A DNA stretch of 6,097 nucleotides from Planctomycetota bacterium (GTDB taxonomy: Bacteria; Planctomycetota; Phycisphaerae; Sedimentisphaerales; Anaerohalosphaeraceae): NCBI GenBank assembly GCA_030637065.1, contig DAOVVQ010000236.1, positions 1 through 6,097 on the forward strand. Direction: 5' to 3'. Shown here one piece after another: positions 1 through 5,167 of the stretch (its first letter is position 1; every line of letters starts with the position of its first letter). The position numbers were made by a program, and so were the translations under genes. The notes beneath the pieces were generated by a model. It had not been told where the DNA came from. It worked only from the letters and a program-made list of their open reading frames with translations, and ran no database searches.

Positions 1-2
1 TC

Positions 3-774
3 GACCCATCCATATTCCGGCGGAGCTTCACCGGGTTGGTCAATATCAACCGTCAAATAGACCTGAAGACTGCCCTCAAACTCTACTGTAACATACCTGT
101 CCTCTGTCATCGTAACAACGTTGTTGAGGCCATTGGAAGAATCGTTACTCGTTCCGGTCCACTGTTTGAGCTTAAAGCCGTAGTCAGGGGTGGCCTGAAG
201 AAGCACGGTAGTCGGAGGAACACCCTCAGTCAGTTCATAAACGCCGCGCCAAGGTACTATTGTGCCATGGCCACCAACTACCCGCGCAGTGAGATACACG
301 GATTTTGACATATCTATGAACTCAACTGTTACGGTCTTGTCTGAATTCATAACAACGTAATTATTCGGATCGATAGAAAAATCGTCGTCAGTGCCGGTCC
401 ATTCCTTCACGCGGAATCCAGAGGCCGGCTCGGCAATTAGCGGCACCAACTCGCCGTCGAAATACATGCCGCTGGGCGGAGTGATCGTGCCGTTACCCCC
501 TACCGCCATCGTCGTAAGCTGATACGACTGACGAGCGTCAAATTCCACTGTAACTGCCCTGTCAGATGTCATCAACACTACATTATCGTTCGAAACCGAC
601 GAATCGTTATCCGTGCCGGTCCATTGGGTCACCTTGTGAGCATAGTCCGGCACCGCGGTTAACCTTACTTCTGAAAACTCCCTGTGAAAAACTTCATTCG
701 GATTGACCTGAAGCAGGCCGTTTGCCGGGAGCCCGACAACGCTGGCATCCAGCTCATAGTAAACAGGATCGGCG
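3..774 (-). repeat. Protein-level tandem repeats of 74-80 residues (WTGT repeats) in the beta-helix gene
   Basis: Residues about 349-605 of the beta-helix protein contain three full repeats and the start of a fourth. Each runs: Y.LT or similar, (G)GNGTI.P, a GVY/GMYF turn, an L.A.P..G strand, then (K/Q)(E/Q)WTGT(D/S)(N/D)D.S, N.VVMT..(K/R).VTVEF. The invariant Trp falls at residues 399, 473 and 553, giving spacings of 74 and 80 residues. The pattern fits the divergent InlB B-repeat / Flg_new_2 beta-sandwich family, known as stalk or spacer modules in surface proteins. At DNA level the copies are diverged, so this is an old duplication. The fourth copy is cut by the window edge and more repeats may follow. 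Confidence 0.8.
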
Positions 775-1817
775 CCGCCCGGGTAATGATAACCCATGTC
801 CGCGATGTCGATATCTGCGACGTTATCAGTCGCCGTGGAGTACTCATCGAGCCCCATATCCACCAGAGCCCAGAACGGGTCGCCTGCATCAAAACAGGGG
901 CTGTTAACCAATTGTCCCGCATCGGTCTGGCTGAGGTAATAATCGCCCAAAGGCCCCGTCCTGAACAAAGGATCGGCAGCAGTATTGCCGTTTATTCCCG
1001 ACTGGCCACCCTTAATGCACGAATACTCTGCACTGCAACCGATAATTTCAGTGGTACCGTCCCTGTCCCACAGAATACAGTTTCTAACTGCAAAGGAGTT
1101 GCCCACAGCATAGATCCCTCCGGAACCGTATGTACTGTAGTTATCAATAAACGTGCAGTTCAGTATCCGCGGCGCAGATGAATAACTGCTGATCGCCCCA
1201 CCATTATTACCTGCCGAATTCGACTCGATCAGACAGTTAATAACCTCGGGCCAAAGGCCGGCGTTATCGAGGCTTTCGTAGAACTCGATCCCACCGCCGT
1301 CATTTACCGCACTGTTACCGCTGATGATGCAGTCCCGGATCAACGGAGATGCGCCATAACAATCGATACCGCCGCCATCGAAGGACGTGCAGTCAATTAT
1401 CATGCAGTTAAATATCGTAGGTGAGGCATATTCGCATTCGATACCGCCACCGAAACTGTCATGGTATCCCCCCATGATGGTCAGCCCCTCGATCGCCGAA
1501 TCGGGACCTTCGTCATTCTGGAAAATAAAGCCACGCCCAAGGCCCTCGCAATCGATAATACACGATGCGGGATCACCGGCGCTTCTTACTGTGATGGCCT
1601 TTCCGCCAAAGTCCAGGTCTCGGTTGCCTGCCCCGGAATACACACCCGGAGAGAGCATCACTACATCATCGTCAATAGCAGCGTCAATCGCCGCCTGAAT
1701 CGTAGTGTAGTCCTGCGGAACAAGCCTGAAAGTCGGAGGACCGGGACGGTCTGCCGCAAATACGAGACCTGCAAGACAAAAAAAGAACGCCAGCGCAATT
1801 AGTACTTTACCTCTCAT
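3..1817 (-). CDS. Secreted right-handed beta-helix protein with C-terminal WTGT repeats (3' end cut by window edge)
   Basis: The frame is open from ATG at 1817 to the left window edge: 605 codons with no stop, so the C-terminus lies outside. The start is supported by AAGGAG at 1830-1825, 7 nt upstream. Residues 1-21 form a signal peptide (MRGK, a hydrophobic core, then VFA before ADRP), so export is expected. Residues about 35-60 hold the YTTIQAAID...SPGVY entry motif of right-handed beta-helix proteins. Rungs follow with a 25-30 residue period: GGGIEC at 123, GGGIDC at 148, GGGIEF at 174, GGAIS at 206 and GGIY at 233, each with an (S)P.I..C strand or similar. SPCFDAGDP (306-314) and DMGYHYP (340-346) close this part. 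From about 349 there are three repeats of 74-80 residues and the start of a fourth, resembling divergent InlB/Flg_new_2 repeats. The role is probably cell-surface or extracellular, perhaps polysaccharide binding or adhesion. No lyase catalytic residues could be assigned, so the substrate is unknown. Confidence 0.88.
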   Translation of the reverse strand, partial: MRGKVLIALAFFFCLAGLVFAADRPGPPTFRLVPQDYTTIQAAIDAAIDDDVVMLSPGVYSGAGNRDLDFGGKAITVRSAGDPASCIIDCEGLGRGFIFQNDEGPDSAIEGLTIMGGYHDSFGGGIECEYASPTIFNCMIIDCTSFDGGGIDCYGASPLIRDCIISGNSAVNDGGGIEFYESLDNAGLWPEVINCLIESNSAGNNGGAISSYSSAPRILNCTFIDNYSTYGSGGIYAVGNSFAVRNCILWDRDGTTEIIGCSAEYSCIKGGQSGINGNTAADPLFRTGPLGDYYLSQTDAGQLVNSPCFDAGDPFWALVDMGLDEYSTATDNVADIDIADMGYHYPGGADPVYYELDASVVGLPANGLLQVNPNEVFHREFSEVRLTAVPDYAHKVTQWTGTDNDSSVSNDNVVLMTSDRAVTVEFDARQSYQLTTMAVGGNGTITPPSGMYFDGELVPLIAEPASGFRVKEWTGTDDDFSIDPNNYVVMNSDKTVTVEFIDMSKSVYLTARVVGGHGTIVPWRGVYELTEGVPPTTVLLQATPDYGFKLKQWTGTSNDSSNGLNNVVTMTEDRYVTVEFEGSLQVYLTVDIDQPGEAPPEYGWV

Positions 1818-1864
1818 CACTTCACTCCTTTAAGTCGGATTGTTATCCAAGTCATCGATCAAGT

Positions 1865-1951
1865 CCCTTATCTTGTCCAATATAAAACAGCAAGGGCGGG
1901 GATATAGACCGCCCATAACGAAACCGTCGCTATCTTATCGGAAAATAAGGG
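1865..1951 (-). promoter_or_regulatory. Structured 5' leader with three abutting hairpins and a competing helix
   Basis: Between the promoter at 1969-1998 and the beta-helix start codon, the minus-strand RNA can form three stems with no base between them. They are CUUAU/AUAAG (1949-1945 with 1938-1934), AUAGCGA/UCGUUAU (1933-1927 with 1921-1915, one G-U pair) and GGGCGG/CCGCCC (1914-1909 with 1899-1894). The G-U pair closes only in minus-strand RNA, which agrees with the direction of the gene. A second option pairs CCCUUAU (1951-1945) with AUAAGGG (1871-1865). This uses the same CUUAU as the first hairpin and would enclose hairpins two and three. Such mutually exclusive helices are typical of riboswitches and attenuators. 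No known riboswitch class was recognised, and function is inferred. Confidence 0.4.
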
Positions 1952-1968
1952 GATCGGGTTTACCAATA

Positions 1969-1998
1969 AGTATACCAGAGTGCGCCTAATAATGTCAA
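1969..1998 (-). promoter_or_regulatory. Near-consensus sigma-70 promoter for the beta-helix gene
   Basis: Read on the minus strand, a perfect -35 box TTGACA (1998-1993) is followed after 18 nt by TATACT (1974-1969), a 5/6 match to the -10 box. The -10 is preceded by TGG, giving an extended -10 (TGn). Transcription would start near 1962 and leave a leader of about 145 nt before the ATG at 1817. This is by far the best promoter match noticed in the intergenic region. It suggests strong basal transcription of the exported protein, with control, if any, left to the leader or to an upstream site. Confidence 0.75.
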
Positions 1999-2032
1999 GC
2001 AAAAACAAGGTTTTCGCCCATTATATCGGACG

Positions 2033-2044
2033 TAAGACGTCTTA
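2033..2044. promoter_or_regulatory. 12-bp perfect palindrome, possible operator
   Basis: TAAGACGTCTTA is a perfect dyad lying 35 bp upstream of the -35 box of the beta-helix promoter. The position suits an activator or an upstream repressor site for a dimeric regulator. No family-specific operator consensus was recognised, so binding is speculation based on symmetry and placement only. Confidence 0.25.
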
Positions 2045-2124
2045 TATGGCACGGCAAACCCACTGCTATTACCGCCAGTTTTCGTCCTATATCATTCATC
2101 CTGTTGCTACTATTAATCGGATAA

Positions 2125-2182
2125 TCCGCACAACCGCCAAAATCCTGCCCTGTCCCGCACATCCACCGAAATCCTGCCCTGT
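2125..2182. repeat. 29-bp imperfect tandem duplication
   Basis: Two head-to-tail copies, 2125-2153 and 2154-2182, match at 25 of 29 positions. They share the exact 14-mer AAATCCTGCCCTGT at their right ends. The unit length is not a multiple of three, which argues against coding use. There is no spacer between copies and no third copy, so it is not a CRISPR. It may be a slippage duplication or a paired regulatory site. Confidence 0.75.
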
Positions 2183-2240
2183 TTTCCCGAATCAGTCGTT
2201 TTTTAGCATTTTTTCGGGCAACCGCCCGTAAGTTTACCGC

Positions 2241-2297
2241 TGCAGAATAGGACAGATGATAAATATACTTCTCAAATGGGAGCATTTCTGATAGGAT
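2241..2297 (+). promoter_or_regulatory. Candidate promoter zone for the aroA-aroC operon
   Basis: Two weak sigma-70-like matches lie here. One is TGCAGA (2241-2246), 17 nt, TATACT (2264-2269). The other is TTCTCA (2269-2274), 17 nt, TAGGAT (2292-2297). Each scores 8 of 12 against consensus. An operon start must lie somewhere upstream of aroA because the neighbouring gene is divergent, but which of these is used, if either, cannot be told from sequence alone. Confidence 0.25.
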
Positions 2298-2317
2298 ACC
2301 GGCCTCACTGAACGTAT

Positions 2318-2333
2318 CGGGCTTTTAGGCCCG
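2318..2333 (+). other. Small hairpin in the aroA leader
   Basis: CGGGC and GCCCG form a 5-bp GC-rich stem with a 6-nt loop, ending 25 nt before the preferred aroA ATG. There is no U-tract after it, so it is not an intrinsic terminator. It could modulate translation or mRNA stability. It may also be incidental. Confidence 0.3.
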
Positions 2334-2358
2334 TATAAGTGGACAGGTGGCATCGGCT

Positions 2359-3651
2359 ATGAAATTAATTGTACAAAAATCTGTTCTAAGCGGCGAAGTG
2401 CCGATTCCGGGCTCAAAATCCCACACGATCCGCGCTCTGGCGATCGCCGCTCTTGCTGGCGGCGTAAGCACCATCCGCAATCCGCTGGTATCCGACGATA
2501 CGCTCTCCGCTGTGACATGTTATCGGGCGTTGGGAGCGAAAATAGACACCGTTGACACCACAAAATGGCTGATCACAGGCACCGCAGGACAACCTGCCCG
2601 ACCGGCTGAACCAATAGACGTTGGAAATTCGGGCACCACGCTGCGTATCGCCGCCGCCTCAGCGGCCCTTGCTGGAGCGGACGAGCAAAACCCTATTATC
2701 TTGACCGGCGACGCCCAGATTCAAAGCCGTCCCATCGGACCGCTCCTGACAGCTCTGACCGATCTGGGCGCGCAGGCAACCGCACTTAAAGGCAACGGCA
2801 AGGCCCCTATCGCGGTCTGCAGCAGACTCGCGGGCGGAAAAACCACTATCGAATGCACCACAAGCCAGTATCTGTCGAGTTTACTGCTCGCCGCACCTCT
2901 GGCAGAAACGGATACAGAAATCCATGTAAGCCTTCTCAATGAGCCCGACTATGTGCAGATGACGCTGGACTGGCTCGACCGCCAGGGCATCGAATACGAA
3001 AATGACGATATGCAGCAATTCAGGATACGCGGCGGCCAGAAATATAAGGCCTTTGACGTCGCAATTGCCGCAGATTTTTCCAGTGCAACATTTTTTTTCT
3101 GTGCCGCAGCCCTGACCGCCCCGCTTGGCGGGCACGTCAAACTGACCGGTCTGGATTTCTCGGACAGCCAGCCCGACAAGGCTGTTGCGGACTATTTGAG
3201 GCGGATGGGGGCCGATATCCGCATCGAAAGCGACGGCACGTATGTCGGCAGATCAGCCCTTAAGGGCATCGAAATCGACATGAACCGCACACCCGACGCC
3301 CTTCCGGCAATGGCTGTTACCGCAGCCTTTGCAGATGGCGAGACGAGGCTGGTAAATGTCCCCCAGGCAAGGAACAAAGAGACCGACAGGATCGCCTCAA
3401 TGGCAGACGAACTAAAAAAAATGGGCGCAGGGGTTGAAGAATTGCCAGATGGCCTTATAATACAAGGCAATAAACTAAACGCCTCAGCCGTTGATGGCAG
3501 GAGCGACCACCGAATCGTCATGGCAATGGCTGTTGCCGCAATGGCGATCGAGGGCGAAACTACCATCGACACCGCCGAGGCAATGAACGTAACCTTTCCC
3601 GACTTTGTCGACTTAATGCAGGGTCTTGGGGCAAATATGACATTACAGTAA
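2359..3651 (+). CDS. aroA: EPSP synthase (3-phosphoshikimate 1-carboxyvinyltransferase)
   Basis: Cytoplasmic enzyme of the shikimate pathway. It transfers the enolpyruvyl group of PEP to shikimate 3-phosphate, giving EPSP and phosphate. The protein is 430 residues, full length for the family. Active-site motifs fall in order: GSKSHTIR (Lys20, Ser21, Arg25), GNSGTTLR (89-96), SRPIG with Arg124, TSQYLSSL (from 168), DMNRTPD with Asp313, KETDR (Lys340, Glu341, Arg344) and DHR with Arg385. The glycine-rich loop keeps Gly92, as in glyphosate-sensitive type enzymes. The C-terminal TFPDF motif has Val411 where E. coli has Lys411. An upstream in-frame GTG at 2347 would add four residues. ATG 2359 is preferred because the protein then begins MKLIVQKS, as homologues do, and a modest AGGTGG lies 8 nt upstream. 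It is first in an operon with aroC, 13 nt downstream, which carries out the next pathway step. Confidence 0.95.
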   Translation: MKLIVQKSVLSGEVPIPGSKSHTIRALAIAALAGGVSTIRNPLVSDDTLSAVTCYRALGAKIDTVDTTKWLITGTAGQPARPAEPIDVGNSGTTLRIAAASAALAGADEQNPIILTGDAQIQSRPIGPLLTALTDLGAQATALKGNGKAPIAVCSRLAGGKTTIECTTSQYLSSLLLAAPLAETDTEIHVSLLNEPDYVQMTLDWLDRQGIEYENDDMQQFRIRGGQKYKAFDVAIAADFSSATFFFCAAALTAPLGGHVKLTGLDFSDSQPDKAVADYLRRMGADIRIESDGTYVGRSALKGIEIDMNRTPDALPAMAVTAAFADGETRLVNVPQARNKETDRIASMADELKKMGAGVEELPDGLIIQGNKLNASAVDGRSDHRIVMAMAVAAMAIEGETTIDTAEAMNVTFPDFVDLMQGLGANMTLQ

Positions 3652-3664
3652 GAGGAGTAGTATA

Positions 3665-4987
3665 ATGATAGGTTGTCATCTCGGACGAAATTTTCAGGTA
3701 ACTGTTGCAGGCGGGTCATACCAGGACGGCCTTTCCGCCGTAATTCAGGGCAACCCGCCCGGCATGGAGCTTACCGAACAGGAAATCTACGGCGATCTGC
3801 TGCTTAGAAAGCCAGGGGCCGACGAACTGTCCAGCCCGCGAAAAGAGCCCGACCTTCCGATCATCTACAGCGGAATTAATGCCGCTGACACCATCGAGGG
3901 CGCAGGCAACAAGAACCACACCAACGGAACACCGCTGACTATCCTGATCCCGAACCTCGATCGGCATTTCATCCACATCAAGCAGTATCAGGACACCAAT
4001 CGCACACCCCGCCCGGGCCATGCCTCGTATGCCTCCTTCATGAAATACGGAGCCGACGACGATGCTATCGGTGCAGGGATATTCAGCGGACGCTACACGT
4101 CGACTATTGTCGCCGCCGGATATGTCGCCAAGAAGGTCCTCAAAAAGTGCGGCATCGAGGTATTCTCCTACGTCAACGAAATAGCGGGCGTCAAATGCCC
4201 TGAGGTGGACCACGAAACCGCCTTTAAGTACACCGAAAGCTACAAAAACATGCGGTGCGACCTGGACCCGTTTTATCAGGAAGTCTACGTCAAGGGCCGC
4301 ATCACACCCGATATGCGATTCCTGGAAAAGGCTGCTGTGATGGCTCAGATCGAGCAGGAGATCGATCCTATCCGCGCCAAGGCCCCCAAGATCGTTGCCG
4401 AACAGGTCCGCGAAAAGTACAATGTCCACCACATAGTCAATTGCCCGGATATCGACTGTGCCGAGGCTATGGTCCAGGCTTGTAACGATATAAGCAGGAC
4501 CGGCGATTCGTGCGGCGGCGTCGTCGAAGTAGTCGTCACCGGCGTACCAGCCGGGCTCGGCGAACCTGTATTCTACAAACTCGACGCCGAATTAGGACGC
4601 ATGCTCGGCATAGGAGCCGTAAAGGGCGTAGAGGTCGGCGCCGGATTCGCCGTCAAGGACATGACCGGCATCCAATCCAACGACCAGATGCACTCCGAGG
4701 ACGGAAAGGTCGTCTTCGATTCGAACAATGCCGGCGGCATAACCGGCGGACTAAGCTCGGGCCAGTCCATCGTCACCAGGCTCGCCGTCAAACCTACGCC
4801 GACGATCGACAAACCGCAGCATACCATCGACAAATACACCCTCGAGAACAAGCAGTTAGCCGCTATCACCAGACGCGATCCTACGATTACCGCCCGGATA
4901 TGGCCGGTAGCCGAAAACTATACCGCGATGGTGATACTCGACCACCTGATGGCACACTACGGCTATCAGACGCTCAAGAATATGTGA
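3665..4987 (+). CDS. aroC: Chorismate synthase, divergent form with altered signature residues
   Basis: This protein belongs to the family that converts EPSP to chorismate using reduced FMN. Family features seen are NPPG (30-33), RKPG and RKEPD (48-63), RPGHA with catalytic His119, GDSCGGVVEVV (280-290), GVPAGLGEPVF (293-303), AVKGVEVGAGF (318-328), the SNNAGGITGG block (353-362), KPTPT, and RRDP with Asp405 in the C-terminal signature. Deviations are clear. The FGESHG signature reads AGGSYQ, so the usual first catalytic His is Tyr19. The GGGRSSAR loop reads GAGIFSGR. About 60 extra, charged, probably helical residues lie between about 175 and 258, making 440 residues against roughly 350-390 usual. 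ATG 3665 follows AGAGGAG by 7 nt, and that site overlaps the aroA stop codon, so the two genes are co-transcribed. With aroA next door it is probably the working chorismate synthase, but altered chemistry cannot be excluded. Confidence 0.88.
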   Translation: MIGCHLGRNFQVTVAGGSYQDGLSAVIQGNPPGMELTEQEIYGDLLLRKPGADELSSPRKEPDLPIIYSGINAADTIEGAGNKNHTNGTPLTILIPNLDRHFIHIKQYQDTNRTPRPGHASYASFMKYGADDDAIGAGIFSGRYTSTIVAAGYVAKKVLKKCGIEVFSYVNEIAGVKCPEVDHETAFKYTESYKNMRCDLDPFYQEVYVKGRITPDMRFLEKAAVMAQIEQEIDPIRAKAPKIVAEQVREKYNVHHIVNCPDIDCAEAMVQACNDISRTGDSCGGVVEVVVTGVPAGLGEPVFYKLDAELGRMLGIGAVKGVEVGAGFAVKDMTGIQSNDQMHSEDGKVVFDSNNAGGITGGLSSGQSIVTRLAVKPTPTIDKPQHTIDKYTLENKQLAAITRRDPTITARIWPVAENYTAMVILDHLMAHYGYQTLKNM

Positions 4988-4997
4988 TCACAAGAGC

Positions 4998-5025
4998 AGG
5001 TCAGCCGGACCTTTAATGGTTCCGG
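4998..5025 (+). terminator. Weak hairpin after aroC, possible 3' end of the operon
   Basis: Eleven nt after the aroC stop, AGGTC/GACCT (4998-5002 with 5008-5012) can pair around a 5-nt loop and is followed only by TT. An overlapping alternative pairs CCGGACC (5005-5011) with GGTTCCGG (one bulge) ending at 5025. Neither has a proper U-tract, so efficient intrinsic termination is doubtful. Termination may rest on Rho or on the large hairpin downstream. Confidence 0.25.
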
Positions 5026-5066
5026 GCCGGTCAATGGTTTGAGAATGAAAGCGAACCGCGTGGCAT

Positions 5067-5119
5067 ATAAATAAAACGCCGATACCATGCTTGTACAATC
5101 GCAAGAATGGTATCGGCGT
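5067..5119 (-). terminator. Rho-independent terminator of the secretin gene
   Basis: A 13-bp perfect inverted repeat pairs 5076-5088 with 5107-5119, and an inner CTTG/CAAG pairing extends it. On the minus strand the stem is followed by TTTATTTAT (5075-5067), which makes an intrinsic terminator 48 nt after the secretin stop codon. On the plus strand the stem is followed by AAATGTTT, so it is a poor U-tract terminator for aroC. It may still block read-through or define the aroC mRNA 3' end. Confidence 0.8.
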
Positions 5120-5167
5120 AAATGTTTACTCCTGCCGTCCTTTAGGCCACCAGGCCGCGTGCTGTCT

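Larger units (their letters stand above)
1999..2346. other. Non-coding divergent intergenic stretch upstream of aroA
   Basis: About 350 nt between the minus-strand promoter and aroA. It holds a 12-bp palindrome (2033-2044), a 29-bp tandem duplication (2125-2182), two T-runs of six around 2199-2214, a small CGGGC/GCCCG hairpin (2215-2228), a candidate plus-strand promoter zone (2241-2297) and a second small hairpin (2318-2333). Open frames across it (for example minus 2285-1995) lack ribosome binding sites and recognisable protein features, so I call no gene here. Confidence 0.6.

Noticed and set aside
684..1802. Plus-strand open frames of 100-165 codons at 684-1181, 1387-1698 and 1461-1802
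   Set aside because: They lie antisense to the uninterrupted beta-helix gene, whose frame has signal peptide, rungs and repeats. Their translations show no coherent protein features.
2125..2182. CRISPR-like repeat pair
   Set aside because: The two 29-bp copies touch each other with no spacer, differ at four positions, and no third copy or cas gene is present.
2199..2228. Intrinsic terminator formed by the CGGGC/GCCCG hairpin (2215-2228) and T-runs
   Set aside because: The T-runs precede the hairpin on the plus strand, and on the minus strand the hairpin is followed by A-runs. Neither orientation gives stem then U-tract, and no gene ends here.
1995..2285. Minus-strand open frame of 96 codons in the intergenic region
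   Set aside because: It has no ribosome binding site before ATG 2285, crosses the out-of-frame 29-bp duplication, ends inside the -35 box of the beta-helix promoter, and resembles no family I know.
2347..2358. GTG start for aroA four codons upstream
   Set aside because: The extension MASA is not typical of the family. The ATG at 2359 gives residue numbering that matches known active sites and has a fair ribosome binding site.
3665..3730. Frameshift as the cause of the missing GESHG signature in aroC
   Set aside because: Residues on both sides of AGGSYQ align in the same frame without gaps, so the change is made of substitutions.
3192..4432. Minus-strand open frames of 175 and 238 codons under aroA and aroC
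   Set aside because: They are antisense shadows of two genes with unmistakable family motifs. No ribosome binding sites or recognisable domains support them.
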